Source: Psococerastis gibbosa (Eukaryota > Arthropoda > Insecta > Psocodea > Psocidae). Taken from it: 64,000 nt of DNA. The translations under genes and the position numbers were made by a program. A model generated the notes under the pieces. That model had not been told where the DNA came from and searched no databases. It was given only the letters and a program-made list of their open reading frames with translations. Shown here in pieces: positions 1 through 9,981 of the stretch. The stretch spans positions 9,286,874-9,350,873 of the forward strand of contig OZ020490.1 in NCBI GenBank assembly GCA_963971405.1. Direction: 5' to 3'. Position 1 is the stretch's first letter, and every line of letters begins with the position of its first letter.

Positions 1-388
1 AATTTTCCATGCATGCTAATGTTTTTAAATAACTATGTGTCGTAACATGTAACAGTAACTATGTGTCGTAAAAATAAATTGCGATAGCATTTTCTTTGTT
101 TACTGCTGGAATTAACTCCAAAATGGTGAAGTTACAGGAGAGACAAAAAACTTACAAACTTACCCATAAAAGAAAAAAATCCCAACAATTTTCCATTCAT
201 GCTGTTTTTCACTAAGTACCGTACGTGTCAAGGTGCCATAAAAATGGTGATAACATTTTCTTTGTTTACTAGTGGAGTTAATGGTATTTCCACGTCAAAT
301 CAAACACCTTAGGGTCAGGTTCTTTTCTATTTCAACGATAGAGGCTTTCATATTGTATAAGAAATCCGGGATAAACAAATAAATAAAC
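1..388. repeat. imperfect direct repeat, AT-rich
   Basis: Two diverged copies of one unit lie about 186 bp apart: the block beginning AATTTTCCATGCATGCT at 1 recurs at 187 as AATTTTCCATTCATGCT. Both then run through a shared ATAACATTTTCTTTGTTTACT-like stretch. The first copy also holds a short internal repeat of TAACTATGTGTCGTAA (about 30 and 56). No coding signal was seen. Confidence 0.5.
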
Positions 389-574
389 TTTTTTTGTTCT
401 ATTACTAAGCCAATCTAGCGGAGCTTGGGCTATAAAGCCCTCTCTAACACTCAACAGGAAAGGCCTGGGACCACCATGCCCGCCGTAGCATGGCCAGAAA
501 ATGTAGTAAGTGTGGAACTCGAACCAACAACATTTCGGGTGTAAGTTGGAGTCTGTACCACTACTCTACATGTC
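389..574 (-). mobile_element. tRNA-derived SINE (family A), minus strand
   Basis: Reading the minus strand, a tRNA-like head starts at 574 with CATGTAGAGTAGTGGT (A-box-like). It is followed by a B box of the GGTTCGAGTCC type, here slightly diverged. The body ends in a motif related to GGGCTATAAAGCCC, and a T-rich tail lies near 389. Five other long copies occur at 21.1, 21.4, 22.0, 59.8 and 60.1 kb, so this is a dispersed family. It does not encode protein. Confidence 0.75.
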
Positions 575-599
575 ATGGGATTATGACACTAACGCAACG

Positions 600-968
600 T
601 GCTAAATTTAGCAAATGCGTCAGTACCAAGTTGAATCCAGCGGACCGGAGCAGGTTCAAAGCTGCAGATAACTTGGCCGTGTGCGCAGTGCCGGTAGGGA
701 AACATGGTAGGACTTGTCCTCGTCAACTCCGAACTAATCGTGTGACTTCACTGTGTTTCCCAAGTGGTTCGGAATCCACTATAATCAGGAGGTCCACTGT
801 CCTATGGGCTGGCGTAGGACAGTCAAGTCGGGGTCGCTCTATGGGCCCAAATATGAGGCCTAAGTCGTTATTAACCCGACGAACAAGAGGCCGATTAATT
901 TACACCGGTATCGTGAATCGAACCTACAACCCCCAGCTTCTCATCCAAGCTCTGTAACCACTGGTCTG
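600..968 (-). repeat. R5-like repeat joined to a tRNA-like segment
   Basis: The part from about 628 to 812 matches the minus orientation of the R5 family (also at 37.0, 41.8, 60.6 and 61.9 kb), through the shared block AAGTGGTTCGGAATCCACTA. The part from about 870 to 968, read on the minus strand, has CAGTGGTTACAGAGC and a B-box-like GGTTCGATTC, so it looks like the head of another tRNA-derived SINE. A 155-codon open frame crossing the region has no recognisable domain and I take it as chance. Confidence 0.5.
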
Positions 969-1257
969 TTTCCGGTCAACTTTGTCAATAGTCAACCCGC
1001 GGTGGGGGACGTCGTAAAGTAAACGAACCCCATGGACTATCGATTTATCACACCAACGTGCTAAATTTACCAAGTGAGTCAGCAAGAGACTGTGGGACTA
1101 TGTCAGAGATAGTCAGCACTGAGTAGTGCTCAAGCGGAAGAGTGAATTCCTAGTGGACCCGCAGGTAGAATTTTATTTTTGAAAATCGCAATGAGAGCGA
1201 TCACTTTTCCAAATTAAACATGCTAAATGGGCGACTTCGACCTGTTACCGAGCACTT

Positions 1258-1868
1258 AATAGTTAAATCAATATCTCAAAGCACAAGTAACTTATTGGAA
1301 ATAATTTTCTGTACATGGTCGGGGTTGCTTACATTTTACATTAACATTTTACTGTGTGTTTTCAGAAAAAAAATTGAAGCAGGCATAAAAAAGATTCCTG
1401 CCTTTCATTCTTCAGATACCACGGCCCCTTAGACCAGATCAATGCAATGTCCTAAAATTTATTGTAGAACTCTGAGGACTCAATAGTTAAATCTGTATCC
1501 CAAAGCACGAGTAACTTATTGGAAATAATTTTCTGCATATGGTCGGGGTTGCTTAAATCTTAACTACTGTGAATTTTCAGAAAAAAATAGGAACAGGTAT
1601 AAAAAATGCCTATCTTTCATTCTTCATAGACCACGGCCCCTCAGACCAGATCAATGCATCATCTCAAAATTTAGAACTTAGAGGACTAATCTGTCACCCA
1701 AAGTACGGATAACCTATTATTCGGGGTTGCCTAAATGTTAACTATTGTAAGCTTACTGAAATAATAGAATCAGGTATTAAAAAAATTCATAAATCATTAC
1801 TTCTTCCGAGACCACGGCCCCTCAGACCTGATTATTGCAATGTTCCTAAAATTTAGAACTCTGGGGAC
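1258..1868. repeat. three-copy tandem repeat, about 205-230 bp units
   Basis: Units start near 1258, 1486 and 1690. Each carries a variant of CCCAAAGCACGAGTAACTTA, then TCGGGGTTGC, TTTCAG followed by an A-run, and ACCACGGCCCC followed by an AGACCAGAT-like block. The third unit is more diverged and shorter. A stray piece of the ACCACGGC block lies near 2127. The array directly precedes the tRNA-Lys cluster; there is no coding signal. Confidence 0.75.
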
Positions 1869-2172
1869 ATAAAAGACAAAAAGATAAAAAGCTTTCTAAT
1901 ACGGAATAATCAGTATTTAGAAATCTCAGCAGTACAAATAAAATAATATAAATTTATTTAGTGAAATTATGGCCGACATTCCAAGGGTAGGCGCTGGCTA
2001 GTAAGTAGTAAGTAAGGCCTAATAATTAATTGTATAGTCTAAAAGACTGAACACGAAATGGAAGCCTGATTATTATATAAGTCCAAATGCTAGGTATAAT
2101 GATGATGATATAATAATATCAAAGAGACCACGGCATGTCAAACCAAAACCTAATAAAGTAAATAAAAAATCT

Positions 2173-2245
2173 CGCCCGAACAGGGACTCGAACCCTGGAC
2201 CCTACGGTTAAAAGCCGTATGCTCTACCGACTGAGCTATCCGGGC
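2173..2245 (-). tRNA. tRNA-Lys (UUU), copy 1
   Basis: This is a 73-nt cloverleaf: acceptor stem GCCCGGA with TTCGGGC, D arm GCTC-AGTCGGTA-GAGC, anticodon stem TACGG/CCGTA around loop CTTTTAA (anticodon TTT), and T arm CAGGG-TTCGAGT-CCCTG, with G as discriminator base. A and B boxes for RNA polymerase III are intact. A run of six T follows on the minus strand, a good Pol III terminator. It is identical to the other three copies here and has no intron. Confidence 0.95.
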
Positions 2246-2391
2246 TACATACAAACCGACTGGAATCTATCCTAGTAGTAGTAAATTTGGCAAACTCCCA
2301 GGTCAAGGTCAAGGCTAATCTATCCTAACATGTCTTCAATAAGAACTACCACAGAGATATGCATTGCAAAAACAAAAAACAGACAAAATTT

Positions 2392-2464
2392 CGCCCGAAC
2401 AGGGACTCGAACCCTGGACCCTACGGTTAAAAGCCGTATGCTCTACCGACTGAGCTATCCGGGC
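2392..2464 (-). tRNA. tRNA-Lys (UUU), copy 2
   Basis: Identical in sequence to the copy at 2173-2245, with intact internal promoter boxes and a T4 terminator just downstream. Flanking sequence is also shared with the next unit (a TATCCTAACATGT block upstream of each), so the cluster arose by tandem duplication including flanks. Confidence 0.95.
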
Positions 2465-2550
2465 TGTATGAAAACCTCAGTAATATATCCTAACATGTAA
2501 TCAATAACACAGGCATGCTTAAAAAATAAATAAAATAAAACAAAAAATTT

Positions 2551-2623
2551 CGCCCGAACAGGGACTCGAACCCTGGACCCTACGGTTAAAAGCCGTATGC
2601 TCTACCGACTGAGCTATCCGGGC
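2551..2623 (-). tRNA. tRNA-Lys (UUU), copy 3
   Basis: The same 73-nt gene as its neighbours, with a T6 terminator downstream on the minus strand. It lies 159 bp from copy 2, against 219 bp between copies 1 and 2. Confidence 0.95.
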
Positions 2624-3418
2624 AGTTGGGATAGACGGCCGTATCGCGCGTACTTCAACCGACGTGTCTCGAGGCCGCTCACTCGCCTGCTTGTAATCAC
2701 GTGGTTTAGTTGCTTTGTTCTCAATGGTTTTCAAATGGTTTGAGTTTTTGAAGACTTTCTGATCTATTTTATAACTATCTTTATTTATTTAATTTTTTAA
2801 TTCATAATACGGTATCTCCGTTTGAAGGTTGCATATTTTTCTCGCTATATTCTCATGGGGTTTTGAAGGTTCGTATCGTTTTCAAAAATGTTATTTCCTA
2901 TTTTAAAGATTTAGTAGGATGGGCTTTAAGTGAGTGTCCTTTACAACTGATACCCGCCGCAATATTACATAGTCAGTCTCTTTGTGGTCCAGTATTAGAA
3001 ATGGATAAATGTAAAAAAGGTACTTGGTATTTGGTATTTTCACCTATTTTATTATGCGAGGCACAGTGCCTTTTTGTACTAAGACAAAATTCAGATTCCG
3101 CGCCAATTTATATTAACTTAAGTCTTCATTTTTCCACATTGTTTAAGAAGGCTAAAATAATTTTTTTCCCTTATTTGAAGTCTGCATAATTTTCTCCCCT
3201 ATAGTTACTGTATATCATATACTCTCGGTTTCCCTCACTAGCTAAGGATAGTACCTAATTGGCATACAACCCTAATGCAATCTGTAAACTAATTATTTTT
3301 TTACGGTTTATAGCGCATGATAAAAATGGACTTCACTCCTGCAGTCTTATTAAAGGACTTGGCCAAGAGCTGATAACTCGAGCCCCGAGTAGGCATATAA
3401 TGCTAGCTTATGACAGTA
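2624..3418. other. spacer between tRNA-Lys genes
   Basis: AT-rich spacer between minus-strand copy 3 and plus-strand copy 4. An open frame of 108 codons (2863-3189, plus) has low-complexity hydrophobic content and no recognisable domain, so I do not call it a gene. Nothing else is recognised. Confidence 0.4.
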
Positions 3419-3491
3419 GCCCGGATAGCTCAGTCGGTAGAGCATACGGCTTTTAACCGTAGGGTCCAGGGTTCGAGTCCCTGTTCGGGCG
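3419..3491 (+). tRNA. tRNA-Lys (UUU), copy 4, opposite strand
   Basis: Base-for-base the same 73-nt tRNA-Lys(UUU) as the three minus-strand copies, followed by T6. Its inverted orientation means it came by an inversion or a separate insertion. A short tRNA-like scrap follows near 3551 (CTCAGTCGGCTGTTAACCGT); it may be a decayed fifth copy. Confidence 0.95.
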
Positions 3492-3865
3492 AAATTTTTT
3501 CATTTCATAGCTGTTGTAGTTTTTAGTGATTGACGGGGCTGTCAATTTATCTCAGTCGGCTGTTAACCGTGTGGCCCTCGTACGACCCTAGTTAATTTTT
3601 TAGTTTTTTAATAATTCATCCCTGATGTTACCAAGCATCGACAGACACGGTTATCTCCAATAAACTACCAAAGAGGATGTCATCCAGTGTTTTTTTTTAC
3701 TTTTATTTATTTGAAATAGAGAGCCGTTTTGAACGGTAATTTTTCCTTTATCTAGTTTTTTTGGCGTAAAACCACAAATTGGAAAAAATGGTAACCAGGA
3801 AATTAATTTGTAAAATATTCATTAATTTCTCTACTGTCATCTATACATTTAGGATCAAATTTGAA

Positions 3866-4004
3866 GATTTAGAAAAAACGGGACTTGTTGGGATTCGAAC
3901 CAACGAACTATGGCTATCCGAGGCATCGTCCAGCAGTTAAGACGATGCCTCGGATATGCATAGATCGTGGGTTCGAATCCCAACAAGTCCGGTTTTTCTA
4001 AATC
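3866..4004. repeat. 139-nt near-perfect hairpin of two head-to-head tRNA-like halves
   Basis: The left arm (3866-3930, 65 nt) and right arm (3941-4004, 64 nt) pair almost completely around a 10-nt loop, CAGCAGTTAA. The innermost 16 bp (TATCCGAGGCATCGTC) are a perfect inverted repeat. Each arm carries a tRNA T-arm/B box (GGTTCGAATCC) and an acceptor-like CAAGTCC, with the T-run and CTAAATC that follow it. The same module occurs singly at 36.4 kb and, inverted, at 56.65 kb, so this is a head-to-head pair of one tRNA-derived SINE family (family C). Confidence 0.8.
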
Positions 4005-4049
4005 CTCTAATGTCGGTTATAACGAGGAGGTTCCGTTTTACATCCCCAA

Positions 4050-4360
4050 CCTAAGTTAGTTAAATGTCGGTATTACATACTAGTACTGTAATAATAATGC
4101 TGCAATATATTGAATAATTACATATTATAGTTTTGTTGTTTAGTTTAGGATTATAGTTACAACCGGTCTAAACTTTCATAGCACGATACATGTGAAATTA
4201 CAAACTGCTGGAATAAGGATTTCTATTAACCTAAATTAGTTTAATGCCAGTATTACATGCTACATACAGTATATATTGAATAATTACATTTCGTAGTTTA
4301 GGAAGTGACTATAGTTTCAACCGTTCTAAACTTTCATAACACGATGCTGAAATTTCAAAC
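4050..4360. repeat. tandem duplication in the family-C repeat body
   Basis: The block containing CCTAAGTTAGTTAAATGTCGG, TATATTGAATAATTACAT and CTAAACTTTCATA(G/A)CACGAT is present twice, near 4050-4200 and 4215-4350. Part of it recurs at 36.47-36.63 kb downstream of the family-C tRNA-like head, which shows it belongs to that repeat. Confidence 0.6.
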
Positions 4361-4835
4361 ATTAGCATCATGGCGATTATAATACCGGGGTTAATATAAT
4401 ACCATGTCACGTGATGGTATTATTAATTCATTTTTTAAAAAATACAATTAATGAACATTAAATTTTAGAATTTTTTAAATTGTGATGTTGGCAATACTGA
4501 AGAACTGAACTGACGCGACGCTGATGCCGTAGCAAAATATAAACACGCCCTAGAAATAAACATTAAAATGAACAAGTTTTAATTTTGAAATATATTAAGA
4601 ATTATAAATAATTTGTCTAAATCTATAACCAAAAATATAGCCGAAGATCATTCAATTGTTTAAATAGAACAATTTGAATTTTCCACGCTTAGTACTCTTG
4701 CGACGATTACCAAAATCAAACATTAAAAAATTCTGAAATTTACTGTTCATATATTTCAAGCAATTGAATTAATACCATCACGTGAAATGGTATTATATTA
4801 ACCCCGGTATTATAATTGCCACGATCGGGCTGCTG
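4361..4835. mobile_element. T1 TIR element (MITE)
   Basis: The ends are long inverted repeats: CATGGCGATTATAATACC at the left is answered by GGTATTATAATTGCCACG and CGGGCTGC at the right. Each arm also carries ACCCCGGT/ACCGGGGT and a CACGTG box near 4410 and 4772. The interior is AT-rich with no transposase. Related copies are at 18.6, 37.5 and 49.8 kb, and half-copies bound 7.0-13.4 kb. The superfamily is not settled because no clear target duplication was found. Confidence 0.75.
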
Positions 4836-5700
4836 GAAAATAGATTTCTATCCACCTCCGATAAACACTTAAGAAAAGATTACCACGACTAAAGAAAGCA
4901 AAATTTCCAGCGCAGCACCAACTCTAGAAACAGCTAAACCCTCTAAAGACAGCAGTGAATCCAACTCCCTAAAAACTAGGTCAAACCAAACAAAACTTAT
5001 TTCATCACCTTCGACTCCAGAGGAGGAATGACAAAACTTGAAAATAACTCCCATTCGCCCCGCAAGTTATTGTACAACGATCTAGTAGGGGGGCTGAAAC
5101 AGCGTGGAGACAGACCGTAAAAAAGACAAAATGCAGTGGCACTAGTGAAAAGAGTTAGTTTGGGGTCCTGGATAGTCAAGACAGGCCATAAATAACCGGA
5201 AGGAGGGGCTATACATGGTAAAGAAATGGGGAAACCCGCGCGGTAACAGGGTTTAGGGTAAAATAGGGTAACGTATCCTTACTACAAATCATTGGGGCGG
5301 TAAAGGTTGGTTTTTGAGTTTATATTTTTGGTTTTATTATAGGAGATGTGATTAGTGAGTAGAGATAATGAAAAAGCTATTTATTTATTATTAAACCACT
5401 ATTACAATTTTTACGATTTTACAATAAATTTTTACAATAAAATGATATACCGGAAGGCTTCAGTCAGCCCGTGTGCGGTTTCGCTTTTGAATATACATGT
5501 AATTCAGTTACAGTACAATAGTTAGATAAATAAATATTGGTTAGTAGAAGTTAATCAATTCAGGTTAGTTGTATCAGTTTGCTATAATAGGTAGTTAGTA
5601 AATAGTTAATTCAAGTTAGTTAGTAACTTCTGTTCGCAGCCATTTGTTTAAATTTCTTTTAAATATTGTTAAATTTTTAGCTGTTTTAATCAAGGCGAAG
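4836..5700. other. no feature recognised
   Basis: AT-rich sequence with short TTAG-rich stretches (about 5530-5640). Overlapping short minus-strand frames around 4869-5179 have no recognisable domain. I see no gene or RNA here. Confidence 0.4.
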
Positions 5701-6622
5701 TTTTTGTAAGAACCGGTCCGAGTTTAGTCGAACATGCTTTCTAATTTATTAACATTAGTAGATAGAGAATATTATGAGGAATTTCATGGTAAATAATTTT
5801 CAAGTGGTTAAATTTCGGATATCTCGGGGGGGGGGGGGTGGTGGGGGGTTGTCCACCTGACGTCACTGGAAGTGAAATAAATTCTAGATAGGTCATTCAA
5901 CACATTAATTACCACACAGCAATAATGGCAGGGCACACAATGCATTTGAGCGTGAATTTTCTATCATTTTTTTCAAAAAATAATTTTTGTGCAAAACCAA
6001 ATAGATTTTTGGGAAAGCAACCTGTCCGGTTTCGTTACTCAATTTAACACCTAAAACATGCCTGAAGGTAGAAATCATCGATAGAAAGGTTTCGCAGAAA
6101 AAATATTTTTTAGTCATTTTTCATTAAAATTTAGTTATTTTTATTTTTTTACCCCCAGAAGCAAACTATCAAGGGGCAAACTACCCCCTGCATTTTGTCA
6201 ACATTAATAACGACTACAATATATGTGAATTTAAAAGAAATCCTTGGAGCCGTTTTTGGGAAATAATGTTTTTAGACGTTTTTTTGGAGTTTTTTGAGAA
6301 TAAAACCCCCCCAATTGCGTTAGTCCCCAAATAAAAAAAATTGTTCCGAGGTATGATTTTTGTGAACCTACATGCCGAATTTCATCAAAATCGACCGAGT
6401 AGTTTGCCCGGAAATCGATGACTTGTACATGCCAAATTTCATCAAAATCGACCGAGTAGTTTGCCCGCAAATCTACTCACAGACAGACAGACAGACATTT
6501 CGTAAAAACCACTTTTTTGGGTTCCTGGGACCTGAAAACGTGTAAATCCGTTGAAATCGCGGAATCGAAAATTTCGAACATCACAAGGCTTTCCTTATAC
6601 TACGTATAAATTGGAAAGAAAA
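5701..6622 (-). mobile_element. T4 repeat, near full length
   Basis: The left margin is AACCGGTCCGAGTTTAGTCG followed by a CTTTCTAATTTAT terminus; the right terminus is ATAAATTGGAAAG, so short terminal inverted repeats are present. Inside are a G-run near 5827, a CAGA microsatellite near 6480 and the block TTTCATCAAAATCGACCGAG, which is doubled here. Other copies are at 23.5, 31.8, 33.1, 37.9, 57.0 and 58.2 kb. It has no coding capacity and I cannot assign its class. Confidence 0.7.
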
Positions 6623-7212
6623 AATGTAATCCAGTGAATTCTGTTCGTCTCTGTATTAAGGTAGTTTTGGGTCTGATTTGTATTAGTGGTTGTGTTTGTA
6701 TGCATCGAGTGGCATGGTTGTGATTTACTGTTTCCATCGATTTCCTATTTTTGTATACCTGCAGAATAGATTCGTTCACAAATAATTGTTGGACAGTAAG
6801 TGTACTAGATATTTCAAACAAAGTGCTTGTAGGAAAAGTGTTTAGTTTCTTATGTATACTCTTTTCATAATTTTATCACTGCTACTGCGGCAGCCTAACT
6901 TTTTTAACTTTTTTTTATGACAATGAATTGGATAGATCTGTCCTTCGTGTAAGGTTCTCAGAAGCTACTAGTGATGTGTAACTTTTGCAGCCCGATGATG
7001 GCGATTTGGGATTAACATAATACCAGAGGTTACTTTTTAATACAGCAGTTATGTGTCACGTGACGGTGTTAAAATATGCGCGGGAAATTCAACTTAATAA
7101 ATTATTAGAATACAAGAGAATGGTTCCATTGTTTACTAATTGAAGGAAATAATAATATACATTAAAATGTACAGGTAGGATTTTGAAATATAATAAGAAT
7201 TTTAATTAATGT

Positions 7213-7318
7213 GTCTACATCTAAGGTGTCTATTCCACTTGTTAATTTTTATTCATTTGTGTATTAAACAATTATGAGATTTTTGTTTTAAGGAGACTTA
7301 AGTTATAAAAATTTGGTC
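7213..7318. mobile_element. T2 MITE fragment
   Basis: The stretch TCTATTCCACTTGTTAATTT and then ATTATGAGATTTTTGTTTTA matches one end of the T2 family (complete at 27.7, 50.8 and 55.9 kb). The second inverted repeat is missing. Confidence 0.5.
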
Positions 7319-7705
7319 CTTTCAATGAGGTTCTGTAGGGACAATTTTGGTCACTAGGCGCTGACGACAAACCGATATCCATATTATTCAAAATGGCCGC
7401 CGTTTGCATGTGAAAGCTAAGCTCTTAGCATCTAATTAATTATTTTAACATTTATTATAATAATTTTACTATGCCTGGACCTTATTTCGCTGCATATAAT
7501 TTAATATATATATTCTCTATGATTTATAGAAAAATATCACTTTAAAATAATACATAAATAAAATAATTTTAAAATAGTATTGAGGCTTATGGAAAAATCA
7601 ACGCTTTGATATCAGTGCAACTGGTGCTGACATCTACAAAATGACGTCACAAATGAACTTCATTGCTAGATCGCAATTTCATACACCATATTTTAGGCAT
7701 TTTAG

Positions 7706-7760
7706 TGGGGGGCGCGGGCCTGTGCCCCACGTGCCCATGGATTAATCCGGCACTGCACTG
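7706..7760. mobile_element. hAT-like MITE end, truncated
   Basis: Read on the minus strand it begins CAGTGCCGGATTAATCCATG and continues GGCACGTGGGGCACAGGCCC, the style of hAT-like MITE ends. No partner TIR was found on the other side, so it is a remnant. Confidence 0.4.
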
Positions 7761-7840
7761 GTCTAGGGTACCTATAATATCTTAACAAATTATCGAAAAG
7801 GATGATTTCCGAGACAACACAGGGCTTGTAAATGACAATA

Positions 7841-8104
7841 TTATTATTATTATCCAATGCCCACTCTTGGCATCTCTGCCATTCGGTGTCGCGCAAGCCA
7901 GTATAGATCAGCGAGGAGATATTCTCCTGTGTTCACCGACGAGTCTCGAGCGTCTGCAAGCCCCGGGCATCCAAAGAGATGATCGGCCACCATTGAGGGG
8001 TGTCCACACAGGGGGCATGAGGACGAGTCGAATACGCCTATCCTATGTAGGTGTGAAGCTAGGTAGTCGTGTCCAGTGAAGGCTCTGAAGGAGGCAACAA
8101 ACAT
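7841..8104 (-). mobile_element. 5'-truncated copy of the I-clade LINE tail
   Basis: The minus strand encodes the last 80-odd residues of the LINE at 51.3-55.1 kb, including the CPLCGHPSMVADHLFGC zinc-finger segment, with a single residue difference (Phe for Leu near its start). It ends in the same TAA/ATA repeat. It is flanked by an exact 11-bp target duplication, AAATGACAATA, at 7830-7840 and 8105-8115. This is a textbook target-primed, 5'-truncated insertion, and a very recent one. Confidence 0.9.
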
Positions 8105-8140
8105 AAATGACAATATCGCGCGCTTCTATTTTACGAAGAC

Positions 8141-8280
8141 GTAATAGCCATATTTTTTTTTTCAAAATTATTGACGCATTATAGAGAACAGATCTGTCTT
8201 CCATACAAAATTAAGTAATAGCCATATTTTTTTTCAAAATTATTGACGCATTATAGAGAATAGATCTTCCATACAAAATT
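8141..8280. repeat. tandem duplication, 74 bp period
   Basis: GTAATAGCCATATTTTTTTT plus ATTATTGACGCATTATAGAG and the following CCATACAAAATT occur at 8141-8212 and again at 8215-8280. A few bases differ and the T-run is shorter in the second copy. Confidence 0.8.
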
Positions 8281-8689
8281 CTCAACAGCTACTCGTTAGA
8301 CTGAAATTGGAGGAAGGGTTTTAGAGAAAGAGGGGGGTGGGGGTGGGGAAATGTAGGAGAGAGGATAAGTTTACAGTGACACTTTGTCTCAGTCGTTTCA
8401 AATTTTGGGGGAAATTTTCCTCTCCTTGCAGATTTTCACTTATGATGCGTTCAAGCTGTTTTCGAAATGTTTTTCATCCCTCATCCGTCTTTACCCGAGC
8501 GTGAGAGCGTATTGCCTTACATCTAATGTAACGCCAGCAGTTTTATCACAAATTTTTTTGCGGAAGGAAACCTTACTTTTTACTTCCCCCATGCAGATAA
8601 TACAGTAAGGCCCAGCTCTTTCTTTTTAGTCTTCTTCTTTTTTAAGTGTCTCTTTTTGTGAAGGTCCAATAAGTACCCCATACTTATTA

Positions 8690-9480
8690 GACTGCTGCTC
8701 TGAAGAGGGAAGTCGTGCTCTTGCCAAACCACTGCCTCAGGTTTTCAAAGAGGATGTTCTTCTTCTGCAAGGGGCACTTACCTTGGGTTATTATACTTCT
8801 CGTTCCTCATCACATGGCCGATGTAGTTTCTTAAACGTCAGCAGCAACTCGGCCCCAGGACTTAGGGACGCGATCTCTCCAGGTTATGCATCCGTCTGAG
8901 TATCCAGATTCCAAATGCACTGATTCTGTCTTCAGCAATGTAGCTGAATATATTCTGAGTAATGCCGATATGGTCTCATCTCTTAATCTGTATATCCACT
9001 GTATGCACGGTTTCTGTTCTCCACTTGTGTCAACACCCTCCATACCATTTAGAACCATTGGAAACACATAACTGCAAGTGGATTCCATAGAGAGAAGAAT
9101 GGAGAACAAGCAGTTGCAATGGTTCGGCCACGTCCAAAGGATGGACTAGAACAGGACCACCCGGAGGTAGGCGGAAGCAAGGCCACAAGGAAGAAGACCC
9201 ATCGGCAGACCGAGGGCAACCCTGGAGGAAAGGATTGAACAACTCGCCGGAGCAAGAGGGAAAACAATGGCCCAGCTCATGCCGTTAACGTACGACCGGG
9301 GCGAGTTCAGGAAATGGGTTCGGGGCGACCCCCCCCCCCCCACTCTGCGCACGCGGGCCTAAGGGGGGAAGAAGAAGAAGACTGTAACACATAACCTTTC
9401 ACCATTCTCAATCAAAGGTCCAACCGTAGATTCCGACACCGAAGTACGTTCAGAAATGTGACATTTAGAGCTTGTTCAAT
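8690..9480 (-). mobile_element. LINE 3' fragment (family b), interrupted
   Basis: The minus strand matches the 3' end of the family-b LINE at 60.9-61.4 kb (the stretch encoding a WRDRVPK-type motif and the following GTGTTCC block). It is split by another LINE insertion at 9073-9385 and resumes at 9396. Frames are broken. This is a fossil C-terminal coding part of a non-LTR retrotransposon; I cannot fix its clade from this fragment. Confidence 0.65.
9073..9385 (+). mobile_element. LINE 3' end (family a) inserted into another LINE
   Basis: The plus strand encodes a typical LINE C-terminus: NKQLQWFGHVQRMD, GRRPIGRPRATLEERIEQLA, then GEFRKWVRGD. Two in-frame TAG codons lie in the first part, and it ends in a GAA-rich tail. 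It is flanked by AACACATAAC at 9063-9072 and 9386-9395, a 10-bp target duplication, and it splits the family-b LINE fragment. It is therefore younger than its host element. Confidence 0.8.
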
Positions 9481-9598
9481 GCGGGTTTTCGAGCTGCCAA
9501 TTACCTACGGGACGTAAACGAAATTAAACGGAAATTGGGACGGGACGTACACTTCTAAATACGTCCGTCCCTGTACCTTAGTCTAAAGCAGTGGTTCC

Positions 9599-9981
9599 CA
9601 AACTTTTAAGACCGTGGCCCACCTTTAAAGAAGCCAATTGTCCATGTTACCCCCCCCCCCTACCCAGTTTACAAGGAAAAATAAATCAATATCAAAATGC
9701 ACGTTGCGTTTTTTAATGCGACAATATTTTTGATATCGGAACAAATATTTTTCGAAATAACTGCTCTCAGCTCCTCGTCGAGGCCTTTTAGTTTGTTTTG
9801 GCCCTTCGACTTCAACCTAAGGAGCGTTGATGTCGGAAATGGAATCAATATCTTCCGAGTCTTAACTCCCAATGTTTTAAGTGTCATAAGCCACGAATTT
9901 CCCGAAATTCATAAATACATTCTTCCCGAGGTCCTATCGCCTCTCTGACGGGGTGCTGTAGCTTTTGTTTGAGAACCGCTG
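9599..9981. mobile_element. hAT-like MITE
   Basis: The left end CAGTGGTTCCCAAACTTTT and the right end (minus strand) CAGCGGTTCTCAAACAAAAG are the usual CAGNGGTTCTCAAAC-style hAT termini. The flanking octamers do not match well, so the insertion is old or an end was lost. The open frames inside are not transposase. Confidence 0.65.

Noticed and set aside
490-957. 155-codon open frame
   Set aside because: It runs through SINE, R5-like and tRNA-like repeat segments and has no domain; the similar frame at 60.6 kb arises from the same repeat.
2863-3189. 108-codon plus-strand frame between tRNA genes
   Set aside because: AT-rich hydrophobic translation, no domain, no splice or promoter support.
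3540-3595. Possible fifth tRNA-Lys gene
   Set aside because: Only CTCAGTCGG and TTAACCGT resemble the tRNA; stems do not form, so at most a relic.
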